Shown here: piece by piece, positions 36,652 to 47,864 of the stretch
Layout of the letters: every line of letters begins with the position of its first letter
Position numbering within the stretch: position 1 is the first letter of the stretch
NCBI GenBank assembly: GCA_014529385.2
Contig: CM043966.1
Coordinates: 44,030,537 to 44,094,536, forward strand
Direction: 5' to 3'
Origin: Adiantum capillus-veneris
Lineage: Eukaryota; Streptophyta; Polypodiopsida; Polypodiales; Pteridaceae
DNA length: 64,000 nt
Notes under the pieces: generated by a model
What the model saw: the letters and a program-made list of their open reading frames with translations, nothing else
Database searches by the model: none
What the model was told of the DNA's origin: nothing
Program-made: the position numbers and the translations under genes

Positions 36652-36719
<68 letters not shown>
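36652..36719. repeat. (CT)n microsatellite inside CACTA element 1
   Basis: Uninterrupted CT run. Immediately after it is a segment of about 125 bp that is also present twice near the right end of the window. Confidence 0.9.
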
Positions 36720-36721
<2 letters not shown>

Positions 36722-36845
36722 ACCTCACATTCTCTAGTCATGTCCAATCCCCGCACACCTCGGTCTAGAGGTGCACGGAGATCAGAACCACCGGGTTATA
36801 ATCTCGTCTTTATTGGTCAAAACCTATATTTGTGGGTACAAGAAA
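36720..36845. repeat. Segment shared between both CACTA elements
   Basis: The stretch with cacacctcggtctagaggtgca and tctttattggtcaa is also found at 62908-63030 and 63133-63260. The two right-hand copies lie within the presumed span of CACTA element 2. Confidence 0.7.
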
Positions 36846-37882
36846 TCTACACACCCACGTCTACATGATACTGCATGTAGTGGACAAAACCCCTTTGCCT
36901 CTTCTCTAGCTGTAGCACTTCACTTCATCTTAACATCTTTTCATAGCAGATCTTTTCACTGTTCGTCTAACTCTAAACCCTAAACCGTAAGTAATTCTTG
37001 CGTGGACTCGATCTAACGTAAATAAGCGTAAATCTAAATAAAAGTAAATCTAACTAAAAATAAAGCTAAATCTAATTTAACGTAAGTCTAATGACTAGAG
37101 GTTGTCTAGATGGTCATTGTGTCGGGGATGTAGTGACTCTTGCCGCCCTGAAGATCCACCTTCTTCCCTATCTTCTGAAGACATTTCACCAGTACTTTTG
37201 GATCGACGGAGCCCACCATGAGTGAAGGCAGCAATACCCTATATTCCATTGAGGGCTTTCTTCACCCGCTTCATGCAGGCATCGCAGTCTATGGAGACCT
37301 AAATCTAATCTAATATAACGTAAATCTAAATCTAGCTTAAATAAACATAAATCTAGTTAAAAATAAACCTAAATCTAATTTAATGTAAGTCTACATATAA
37401 CCTAATCTTTAACGTCTTTTAAGATAGTTTCCTACGACGTTATAACTCTCTTCTTCTTGTGTGTGTGCGTGTGTGTGGATGTGTGTGCCAATAAAAAGAG
37501 ATAAATGGTATAACTTTTCTATCACCCATGCCAAGTATGATAGATTGATTATGCCATTTCCCTCTTGAATAATAGGTCTTGAGTTCAACTCCTCGTCGGC
37601 TAGATCTTTAGGTCTTTTAATTTTAATTAGTTTCCTACGACGTTAAATTAGTTTCTCTCTCTTTCTCTCTCAATGTGTGTGCGTTTTTTTGGATCGTATG
37701 CATGTTTTCTCTCTCTTTTCCTCTCTCAATGTGTGCGTTTTTTGTTTATGCATGTTCTCTCTCTCTTTTCCTCTCTCAATGCGTGCGTTTTTTGTTTATG
37801 CATGCTCTCTCTCTCTTTTTCTCTCTCAATGTGTGTGTGCATTCTTTGTTTATGTATGTGTGTGTGCGTTTTTGTTTTTGTT

Positions 37883-37938
<56 letters not shown>

Positions 37939-38088
37939 AACACTATGTGTGTGTGTGTATGTGTGTGTGAGAGAGAGAGAGAGAGGGAGAGAGAAAGAGG
38001 GGAAGGGAACATGAGAATGAGGAGAGGGAAGGAGCATACCTGGCTCTCCTTCCTCTCCTCGTGTGTGTGTGTGTGTGTGTGTGTGGAG

Positions 38089-38128
<40 letters not shown>

Positions 38129-38190
38129 GGGAGAGCGTTACCTGCTCCTTGCTTGAGGGCGCCGAAAAACTCAGATCTAAGATCTGAGTT
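36846..38190. other. CACTA element 1: low-complexity filler
   Basis: AAATCTAA-like degenerate repeats occupy about 37010-37400, followed by CT, GT and GA microsatellites from 37640 to 38130. All long ORFs here are simple-repeat translations. No gene is supported. Confidence 0.7.
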
Positions 38191-40030
38191 TTTGGACGCG
38201 CTCGGTTATTTTTTTACCCCAGCCGGCGTCGCTATGAGCGTCGCTATAAGCGTCGCTATGAGCGTCGCAAATTTACAAAGAAATTTGCGACGCTCATAGG
38301 GACGCTTATAGTGACGCTCATAGCGACGTCGGGAAAAAAATTTTTGAGCGTCGCTGTGTGAGCGTCGCTAATATGAAGAGCCTCTTGTAGTGGTGGCATG
38401 CATGCATGCACTATGGGGGGCTCACTCTTGGAGGTATTCAAAAGAATCATCCAAAGAAGGACCTCACAAGGACTTTGTGCAATGGAAAAAAATAGTCGGT
38501 TTTGCTGAATTTTAATAGATCACATGCTCCCCGAATTTGAAAAGGTGATACAAACAAAAGTTGTAGCTCATGGGCTGAACTTTTACCTCATAGTTTTTCA
38601 TGTTTTTTTGAGCTACGAGCTGTGAGCTATGATTTTATTGGTGGACCCCAGTTTGCCCATGCTATGCAGCCACACTCCCTCTTCCACTTTATCATTTTCC
38701 TCTTTCACACACACGCTTCTCCACTCATCATCCCCACCTCTCTCACCACTCCTCTGTGCACCCTACTCACCTTCTTCTCAACCTTGAAGAATAAGAGAAA
38801 CCATGGTGAACTCATGTCTCCTACACACACTTCCATTCCAAAATTGACCACCTAGTCTCATTTTTCCTCATCCATATTACCCATATCTATCAATAAAAAC
38901 CACAAAATTCAGCCTCTTCTCTTGAAAGACAGTATCATGGTGATTGATTACTCATGTTCACTTACCTTGGCTCTCAAGGAAGGTCAAGAGTGAAGAAAAA
39001 AACGTACCATCAAAGCTAGTGGACCGTCAACAGCGTCAAAATTGACCCTACTCAAGAAACTTGGAGCATCAACATTGTAAGAAATCCATATTTTCTTACC
39101 TATTAAGAGTTTTTTCTTCCTTATTTGTATCCTACTTGGATACTCCCATTGTAAATATCCAATTCCATTTGTAAATCAATAAAAATACTAACTCTACTAA
39201 TTTACTAACACTAACCTACAATGAAAAGTCCTATCACCTCCACTTCTCTCCTCCCTCTCTTCTTCATCTATCCACACCAACTTCTTGATAATTCCAAGCA
39301 AAATAAATTAGATAAGTGCTGAAAATCTAACCCAACCATGGTTAGAGGAGTAACCCTAGCTCCCAAAATTGCTATAAAAGGAGGGTGTAGCTAGCACAAA
39401 AGGGGGGAGCCATAAGCAAGAGCACTATGCTATAGCTTGAGAAGCCAAGCTCAACCTCTCTAGAAGGAGCTCTTGGGTGGAAGCTCATTGTCTTATGCAT
39501 ATGCATGTGTTGTATTAGGGGTGATTAGCAAGGGAACTCTATGCCATTGTAAGAGAGAGTGATCATTCAATTGAGAGTAGAAATATCATTTCTCCTACTA
39601 GTGTAAGCCCAAAATTTGCTGAATCAAGGAGGGTGGATTTGGACTAAGCTTGGATACTTTGTCTCTCTTCCAACGTAAAGTAATGGACAACAATGATGTG
39701 TAAGTGTCTTGGTGTTTTTTAAGTTCTTGATAGCTTGTCTCTGGGTGTTGTCATCAATTCAGCCATAAATTCCACATACTGTAAGAGGGAAACAGGGTGG
39801 AGAGGACTCCCTTGGCCTTAAGACAGTGATTGGGGTGGATTTTCTTGTGATGTGTTGTGGTGTAATTTACTCAAGCTATGTTGAACAAATACTAATCTCA
39901 CTTTGATTGGTCATGACAGATTTGTAAGAAGGTATTAATGCAACAAGCATCCCCTCCCCCTTCTCTCTCTTTCTTACATATATAATTGTGTTTGCTTGAT
40001 CACGGCCGATACATTTCAAAGCAGCCCGAG

Positions 40031-40130
<100 letters not shown>

Positions 40131-40302
40131 GCGTCCTAGTTCGCATCCAAAACTAGGTGGTGCCCCAAATTTGTGTAGGGTTAGGTCGCGGGTTTGTGTG
40201 TGTGTTTGTTGTTTTTTCCAACCCTAACCCAATTGAGCAGCGCAGGGCCTAGAAGGGTGCTTAGAGGCCACTCTTCTTGTTGCCCGCCCCGGACCGCCCT
40301 CA

Positions 40303-40926
40303 AATTGGTGCCCCCACTGAGGAACCAACTTGTGTATGTTTTTGTGTAGGATCAATCTTTAGAATAGTCAAGTAGTTTGCATGAATCACGAGAATTTGTA
40401 TGGTCCTTTTATTCTGATTGCAAGGCAAAAGGTACACATAATTGTTAGTACTAAGTTGCAATTTCAACGTGTAATTCGTAGAATTTTAGGTCCCCTTAGG
40501 TTGGCAGAGATAAATGCATCAGTAAATCCCTTTATTTTGCCTCTCATTAGGTACAACCTTAGTTTGGACATCTATATTTTTGTTTGTTTTAAGCATTAGG
40601 TCATGCATAGACCATGGATAATGGCCTAGGAATAGAGGTTTTCCCTTTCCATTTCACTCCACACATTAGAATCAACGTTGCAATTAGTAGGAAGATCCAT
40701 TTTCAACAACGTATGGTGTTCATGTTTGGTGCCCAAAGAGTAGGAGAAATTCTGGCATCACCAAACCCTGTCATCCTGCCTCTTATTGATCATCATAGGT
40801 CATTGGATGTGAATATTATTATTTTGTTGTAGAATAGATTGCAATTCAGAAAATATTACTGTGTAAATCTTTTAAAAAAAAAAAAACAAACAAACAAAAA
40901 CGTGTTGTCACCTTAAAACTGATTCA
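40303..40926 (+). other. Gypsy element 2: primer site and leader with two related short ORFs
   Basis: ATTGGTGCCCCCACTGAGG follows the LTR at 40304 and occupies the primer-site position. The leader then has two 72-codon ORFs, 40381-40599 and 40614-40832. Their products align over most of their length (LGPLRLAEINASVNPFILPL against FGAQRVGEILASPNPVILPL), so they are an ancient tandem duplication. Their role is unknown. Confidence 0.6.
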
Positions 40927-42063
40927 ATGGAGGCCCAACGCCAAATGTCTGGATATCCTCTTTTCTTTGGAGAGCCTGGAGAGGATGCATAATTATTTTT
41001 AGCAAATTTCAAGATGTCTTGTCGTATCAAGAGGATAGTAACTGATCAAGAACGTGTAGAGATGTTTGAAGTGGTCCTTAGGAAAGATGCTAGCACTTGG
41101 TTTGACTCGTTTCCTGAGGAAGCTAAAGGGAATTACACGGAAGTTGTGAATCATTTCAAGAGATACTTCGTTGATCCCCAAAATACTCAAAAACTATGGC
41201 AAGACATTGTTTCTCATAAGCAAAAAGACCTAGATGACTACTACTTGTACAAGCAAGAGTTTCTACGTCTTTGGGCTGTATGGGTGAGAAATGTTGCTAA
41301 CTCTGGTGATGGTGCAGAGTTCCTAAAGAAGGAGAGGTTCATAGCGAGAATCTTTCCTGACCTTAAGATAAAAGTTGAGGCGGGTCCACCTGCCACCTAT
41401 GATGCAGCTGAAATTAGAGCTTCCAAGAACTATAGGAAACTCAAGTGCCTAAGGGGAGAGGTTCCAATAGAAGGTCTTAGACCCAAAGGTAAGTCACAAG
41501 CATCAACATCTAGGGAGATTCTTGAGGTAACGGCGAAAGTGATTGAGAAGTTAAATGAATCTTTAAGCAGCTTGTCAATTCACCTTGCACAAGCTGTAGG
41601 TCCAAAGGGACAAGCAAAGAAGTCTGAAGAGCGAGATTCATGACCTAGGAGAGTCTTGCAATGTTGGAATTGCGGAGAGTCTGGACATGGGATGTATAAT
41701 TGTCCTTGGCCCCGTGGGGAGCCAGGGAGACCTAACTTAAATTACCCAGTGATGAATGCAGGTGAAGGAACTGGTCAACAACCAAGGCTTCTACAAAGAC
41801 CAAATGGACCAAGACCACCTCCACAAGGGGTAGAAGGAGTTCCACCTTTTCCAGATCCAAATGTACATGTGGTAGAGGTGACAAACTCAAATGAGGTTGA
41901 CGTGGAAGCAAATGGCATTAAGTGTGTCCGAGGAAAAGGTAAAGAGAAAGAAGGTGTCACATCACAGAGTGACCATGGACGAGGTAAGAAGGCAAAGGAG
42001 AGCAAGGAAGCTAAGAGGACTTGACGTCGTATCAATCTCCAAGACTTCCCTCTTGGACATGGT
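40927..42063 (+). pseudogene. Gypsy element 2: gag
   Basis: The frame starts at ATG 40927 (MEAQRQMSGYPLFFGEPGED). It continues through RKDASTWFDSFPEEAKGNYT and YLYKQEFLRLWAV to an intact zinc knuckle CWNCGESGHGMYNC (about 41659-41700), then a Pro-rich and basic tail. It is one frame throughout, interrupted by TAA at 40990, TGA at 41641 and TGA at 42022. Gag-pol appears to have been a single polyprotein, since the protease follows in the same frame. Confidence 0.8.
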
Positions 42064-42549
42064 ATGGCTCCATACAACCTACTGGAAGACATGAGAGGTA
42101 AGGGTCCTGATATCTCATGGCCTCAGTTTCTTGCATTATGTCCACAAGTTAGGAGGGATTTAACGAAGGCAGTTAGCACTAGGAGAAAAATAAAAGAGAG
42201 TGTTCCTGTTGTAAAAATTGCACATGCTGAAATAAATGAGGATATTATACCTGTGCTAGATTTTTACATCAAAGGAATATTGGTTAGGAAAGGTCTAGTG
42301 GATGGGGGTGCACAAATTTGCATCATGACAGAAGGACTCATGCAAAGACTAGGCATGCACATCCATGAGACACCTGAAACTAAAGTCAAAATGGCAAACA
42401 ATAGCAAGACTAGGTGCGTAGGCATTTGTAAAAATGGTTTTGTGGAGGCCTTTGGCATTAAGAAGGCAGTGGATTTCTATGTCATGTCTACCAAAGGAAA
42501 TGGTTACCCATTTATCCTCGGAAGACCATGGCTAATGAAAATGTGAGCT
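42064..42549 (+). pseudogene. Gypsy element 2: aspartic protease
   Basis: Same frame as gag. It contains the active site LVDGGAQICIMTEGLMQRLG (near 42297-42356) and GYPFILGRPWLMKM before a TGA at 42544 that replaces an expected Trp. The relic at 2965-3424 is clearly the same family. Confidence 0.8.
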
Positions 42550-44102
42550 TTGCAGTATTGGGAGAGTGGAAAGCTAATTTGCAGGAATGACAATCATAAG
42601 AATTTTGTCTTTGACATGAAGGAGCAACGCCAAGAGGAGCTCCATGAAGAATCATCTCAAAGTGAGACGGAGGAAGGCTGGACCGATAGCACTTCAGAAG
42701 GAGAAAGTAGCGGCAGCATTACTGAAGAGGAGTCTTCCATTGAAGTCATGGGGGTAAGGTTTAAGCCAAACAACCAAGAGACCTCTTGCCCAGGTTTGGA
42801 AGAGGTAGGTTCCCAAGAGAACCAAAATGTACAAGATGAAGGAATGTTAGAAGGTATGTTGTCTACAACACTTACAAAGGACAAAAGAGAGGAGCTCAAA
42901 GGTGTGTTAAGAAAATTTCCTAGGATTTTTGCTAAAGACTACACCGATGTGCGTGGAGTAGATGCTGTTCAACACAAAATTGAGTTGAAGCCAGAGGCCA
43001 CACCTAAGGCTCAGAAGCTACGAAGGCTAGGAGTTATCAAAGAGCAGGCTTTACTCAAGGAGGTAAGAAAGCTTCTAGCAGCAGGTTTCATTTATCCAGT
43101 GGAGAATTCAGAGTGGGTCTCTCCCGTTGTTGTCACTCCTAAGAAAAACGGCAAGTGGAGGGTGTGTGTGGATTACCGTCCACTCAATGAGGCAACAAAA
43201 AGCGATCACTTTCCCCTCCCATTTCAAGATGAGATACTAAATGAGGTAGCTGGTCATGAGAAGTACACTGTGTGTGATGGCTACTCGGGTTACTTTCAAA
43301 TAGGTATCGCATTGGAAGATCAGCTGAAAACAACCTTCATCACTCCTTGGGGTTGTTATGCTTTTAGAGTCATGCCATTTGGACTAAAAAATGCTCCTAC
43401 AACTTTCCAACGCTTCATGACATGGTGTTTCAAGCATTCTTTGGAAAGTTCATTAGGGTTTTTATTGATGATTTTTGCATTTATAGCTCAAAATCATTGC
43501 ATCTACAAAGGGTAAAAGAAGGTTTAAAGAAGCTCTACGACATGGGAGGTCAACTCAACCCCGACAAGTGTCACATAGGTGAGGATGAAGTGATCTTGCT
43601 TGGTCACAAGGTTTCCTATAAAGGTATTGAGGTGGATCCAGCAAAGACAAAAGCTCTCATTGAGCTACCATCATCAAAGAGTCTTAAGGAGGTCATCTCA
43701 TTCATTCAAAAGGTGAAGTATATGTCACGCTTCATTCACTTAGCCTCAGAGTTACTTCACCCTTTGCAAAAGTTGACACAACAAGTAGAATTTGCATGGT
43801 CTGATGATCTTGAAGAGTATTTTTGTAATATTAAAGTCATTTTGTCAGAGCTACCAACACTCATGCCTCCTTGTTGGGAGTACACATTCTTGGTTAGCTC
43901 TAGTGTTGGAAAGGAAACGATTGGTGCAGTTTTATTACAACAAGATCCCCACAGTACCAGGATGCGATCCATCTACTTTGCTAGTAGGGTCACAAATTCT
44001 TTAGAGAGAGGCTACACGGAGGCAGAACTCATGATGATTTCTCTCATGTTTGCAGTGAGAAAGTTTAGATCCTACTTGCTACCAAAACCTTTTGTAATTC
44101 TC
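42550..44102 (+). pseudogene. Gypsy element 2: reverse transcriptase and RNase H
   Basis: RT reads AGFIYPVENSEWVSPVVVTP, GKWRVCVDYRPLNEAT, YTVCDGYSGYFQ (first Asp) and VMPFGLKNAPTTFQRFM. After a frameshift near 43425-43440 it reads FIRVFIDDFCIYS, keeping the catalytic FIDD. The thumb/connection and classical RNase H follow to about 44100 (TFLVSSSVGKETIGAVLLQQ, IYFASRVTN). All RT catalytic residues are present; only the frame is broken. Confidence 0.8.
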
Positions 44103-44346
44103 ACTCATGCCTCCTTGTTGGGAGTACAAATTCTTGGTTAGCTCTAGTGTTGGAAAGGAAACGATTGGTGCATTTTTATTACAACAAGATCCCCACAGTA
44201 CCAGGATGCGACCCATCTACTTTGCTAGTAGGGTCACAAATGCTTTAGAGAGAGGCTACACGGAGGCAGAACTCATGATGATTTCTCTCATGTTTGCAGT
44301 GAGAAAGTTTAGATCCTACTTGCTACCAAAACCTTTTGTAATTCTC
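43859..44346. repeat. 244-bp tandem duplication in gypsy 2 RNase H
   Basis: The unit starting actcatgcctccttgttggg at 43859 is repeated at 44103 with only a few substitutions. The length is not a multiple of three, so the second copy shifts the frame. Confidence 0.9.
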
Positions 44347-45159
44347 ACTGCAGAAAATTTGTTCCCTTGGGTGTCATCTCAAATGAATCTTAGTACTAGG
44401 ATCTCGAAGTGGATTATGGAGTTTCAAGAGTTTCAATATTCTTTCAATGTAGAAGATAGTGTGCGTGCACAATTGGCAGGGATCCTTACTTATAGGGTAC
44501 ATGACAAGGAGATTAAGGTGCCTGAAGTAAAGACCCTACCATTGCCACCACCTAAAAGTATTCCTAATGCTTATACCTTGTTCTTTGATGGAGCTTTTCG
44601 ACGAGCCACAGGAAAAGCAGGGGGAGGGCTAGTGTTGCTCAACCCAAGTGGGGAGGTGGTCATGAAAGAGAAGGTCAATCTACCAGGTTCAACTAGCAAC
44701 AATGAAGCAGAATACGACACACTACTTCATGGTTTAAAGATATGCATTGGCCAAGGTATACAACGTCTCATGGTAAAAGGGGATGCACTTCTCATTGTGA
44801 AGCAAATTTTAGGCATTTCGGCATGCAAGAATGAAAGCCTAATGACAAAAGTTCATGCCATTCGTAGATTGTTTAATCAATTTGAAGAAGTGCAACTATA
44901 TCATATTCCTAGGAAACAGAATGAAGATGCCGATTTACTTGCACAGCAAGTAGTTACATGTGTTGAGAAAGAAGTGCAGGTCATCATGGTGGCAGCAACT
45001 GTCAAGCAACCAAGATACCAGGGATTGGAGTCATTGACTCCCATTATTAGCTACATTTTGGAGGTTAAGTTTCCACAAGAATTCACGAAGGCTCGGAAGA
45101 GGAGACTCATGAAGAAGGAAAGTGTGTATCTATTCCTAGAGGAAGGATCAAGTGTGTAG
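44347..45159 (+). pseudogene. Gypsy element 2: second, plant-type RNase H domain
   Basis: After the duplicated block the frame carries a second RNase H: TLFFDGAFRRATGKAGGGLV, NNEAEYDTLLHGLK, VKGDALLIVKQILG and NEDADLLAQQVV, showing the four acidic positions. A dual RNase H (classical plus archaeal/plant-like) is typical of the Tat lineage of Ty3/gypsy elements. The frame ends at 45159 and overlaps the integrase frame by 8 bp. Confidence 0.75.
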
Positions 45160-46006
45160 AAGAGTACCAACTATTGAGGAAATCCCAGCCATTCTAAAAG
45201 GTTTGCATGAGGAAGAGTGTGGTGGTCATTTTGCACAGGAACTCACTGCAAAAAAGATTTTTCTTGCCGGATATGTTTGGCCAAGCTTGCACATTGATGT
45301 TCAACATTGGTGTAAAAGCTATCACAATTGTCAGATTAATGGAAACAAGCGTCTGTTACATGGTCCACGTCAGTTAGTCCTTGCAAATGGTCCATTTGAA
45401 AAATGGGGCATTGATGCTATGGGTCCATTGCCTAGGACTAAAAATGGGAAATTTTATATCTTGGTGGCCATAGACTACATGACGAGATGGGTAGAAGCAC
45501 AAAGTGTGGCAAAGGTATATGAGAGGACAGTGAGCAAATTTGTCTACACTCACATTTGTTGTAGATTTGGCACACCTTTGGAGATTGTTTCTGATAATGG
45601 TCCAGGGTTTAGAAAGGGCTTGCTCACAGAAGTCTGTGAAGAACTTCACATTCTACATCGTCATAGTACACCCTACTATCCCCAATCAAATGGTTTGGTA
45701 GAAAAATCTAATGGTGTCATTGCATGCATCATTAGAAAGATGGTGAAAAACAAGACAAAGTTGTGGGATGACTTCTTGGATGGTGCCTTGTGGGCGTATC
45801 GAACCACATATAGGGAATCCATGGAGTTTACACTATTTCACTTGGTCTATGGTCAAGAGGCTTTACAACCAATTGAGCTCAACATTCCAACAATGCGACT
45901 TCATGGTAAAGCAGCACAAGATGATCAAGAAGCATGGATGGATCGACTTCTTACCCTAGCTGAGCTTGAGTGGAAAAGAGAAGCACCATACGAGTGCTAC
46001 AAGAGG
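45152..46006 (+). pseudogene. Gypsy element 2: integrase, N-terminal and core, cut by Element T
   Basis: It contains the HHCC zinc region (HEEECGGHFAQELTAKK, then WCKSYHNCQ), the core with KWGIDAMGPLPRTKNGKFYI (first Asp), EIVSDNGPGFRKG (second Asp) and YYPQSNGLVEKSNGVI (Glu). The catalytic triad is intact. The frame runs to YECYKRH at 46009, where Element T begins. The C-terminal GPY/F part resumes at 58658. Confidence 0.85.
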
Positions 46007-46372
46007 CATTAGAAGAAAGTTGGACTCACTTTTGGGCCTTTCAGTTCTAGAGAGAGAGTGGCGCTCGACCAATGAGGAAGAGGCTAACTTTATGTTGAAA
46101 ATCGACATTTTGGGGTCAAGCTCTTTTTTTAAAAAAGGGAGGAAATTTTATTTTGGTTCATCAAATTGTAGAATTTCACGCTTTCAAGGCATAAATGCCG
46201 TAAGTCGTACTAACTATGTACCGAGGAATTTCAGAACTTTCATTGAAGACTCTATCTAGTACTTTGTTCCCGCCCAAATATGACTTTGAGTAGCTCTACT
46301 TCCCTCTCAAAACTTCTTCTCTTTTTTATATTTGCGCTAACCTTTCTGTGTATTCATTCTACTGCAAACCAT

Positions 46373-47681
46373 GTCTACTTCTCGAAGGCCTAGCACTACC
46401 ATTGACTTTGTTAGCATTTTTAACAGTTATACTACAGACGATTAAGCATGGATTCCATCTCGTATAACTATCAGAAGTTGGGTTCTACTGCAAAATAGGA
46501 AGAGGAAGAGGAGGCAACGCAATGATTTCGTGGAGGCTTTCAAGGGTCAAGTTAAAGAGTTTAAAGTGTGTGCACAAAGCAAGCGGGTGAAAGAGGTCCT
46601 CATACAACATGCTTTCCAGCATGCAGACTTAAAGTTGCAAACATCTCCTCCAAGTTTTCCAAGGCATCGACCCAGCTGTAAGTTATTTCAGCATCTCGCT
46701 TAGTGCATGATTATATTCGAATATTAAGTGGTGGATATCATCTTTGGTATGTTTCAGATATTGGTCCATTGAATAGGACAGATTGGCAACCAGTTGAGAG
46801 TATAGTTGGGATTTTTGATGCTTTCCATGCATTTATTGGTGAGCAAATGTACCGAGGAAGACAACACAAGGAACTTGCAGATAATGGAATTTTCTTTTAT
46901 GTGGAACCGAGAACTTTCATTGGTTGGGGTCGTGTAGCTCCTTTGTCACTTCCATCCTTTGACAGCAAGGATTGGTCCCTGCCTACTTCGCAAACTAGTG
47001 AAAGCTTCAGGAATAAGTTGTTTCAGGATATACAAAAGTCCCTCAAGTATTCAATTGCCACAAAAATAGTTTGGCTCGCACTATTTATGCCTCTTGAAGT
47101 GTTTTCAGATTTTTTCTTCGATGAGAAAATAAGAACTACCGCAACAATGTTCATTTGTAAGTCTGAGAGCTGTTTGGACTTTGTAGATGATAACTGGGAT
47201 AGGAAACAATCACAGAACAAAATCTGTATTTTGCAAAAGAAGTCCATAATTTGCAAGTCCATTATAAGCTCTCAAAATTTCTTAGTATCGTTTTACTATA
47301 TTAGATATCATCTTCTTAGTGGGCAGCTTATTCCACTCGACCAAGATACAAAGAACAGCCTCGAGAACAAACCTTTATCAATGGAGCTCTACTTTCGAGA
47401 TAGCCTACTTACTGTGATGGAGACAATGTCAAGCACAACTCTGGCACAGCTCAGGATAGATCTTACATGTGAAGAACTTCCACTTTTGCCGGAATTGTAT
47501 GCATTCAGTCTCAACAATAGAAAGGTGCTTACTAAATCGATAAATTTTGATTGTCTTTAATACACTATGACTGAATCTAACTTTTTCTTCTTTTCAGATT
47601 CCAAGGCGCAAGGAGAAAACAACATTGTGCAAGGAGTCCATAACAAATACACTTCACTTAATTGCCTACACCGGAAGCTAG
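46373..47681 (+). pseudogene. Element T orfA, unrecognised spliced gene
   Basis: The frame starts at ATG 46373 (MSTSRRPSTTIDFVSIFNSY), meets TAA at 46442, and continues through a basic segment (NRKRKRRQRNDFVEAFKGQV). A small intron near 46678-46708 (GTAAGT...TTAG) leads into the 285-codon exon (DYIRILSGGYHLWYVSDIGP, FFYVEPRTFIGWGRVAPL). A second intron from about 47524 (GTGCTT...TTTCAG) leads into a last exon IPRRKEKTTLCKESI ending at 47681. No domain is recognised. The single stop and otherwise clean exons suggest a recently disabled real gene. A structural or DNA-binding role is possible but not shown. Confidence 0.5.
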
Positions 47682-47864
47682 GTCACATACCTTGTGCACG
47701 CAAAGAGCTTTGATGCCATGCAAACCATGATGTACTCTTCAAAATGACTAATGCAGAGATATTTTTTGGCGTTCAAACAATGTTTCAAAAATTTATATTT
47801 TCAATGTTTCAAAACTTTACATATTGTGTTGTATCTGTCAAGAGTAATTTGCTCCCTTTCCCAG
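47682..47864. other. Spacer between convergent orfA and H2A-like gene
   Basis: A 183-bp gap with no recognised element. The two flanking genes converge here. Confidence 0.5.

Larger units (their letters stand above)
33227..38392 (-). mobile_element. CACTA (En/Spm-type) element 1, 5,166 bp, TSD GTG
   Basis: Ends are CACTACAAGAGG (33227) and CCTCTTGTAGTG (38392), a 12-bp TIR starting with the diagnostic CACTA. A 3-bp duplication GTG flanks it (33224-33226, 38393-38395). The sister gypsy LTR shows the empty site (tatgtggcatgc, 59860-59871). Subterminal repeats of gcgtcgctat/agcgacgc crowd both ends (about 33255-33475 and 38225-38370), as expected for TNPA-binding sites. Genes inside are on the minus strand. 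The DDE-bearing half of TNPD is missing, so the copy is non-autonomous. Confidence 0.92.

Noticed and set aside
37673-38187. Several long ORFs on both strands rich in Ser/Leu or Arg/Glu
   Set aside because: They are CT, GT and GA microsatellites read in different frames.
38622-38855. 77-codon ORF identical in two places (also 60091-60324)
   Set aside because: The two copies are the two LTRs of one gypsy element; identity reflects LTR duplication, not protein conservation.
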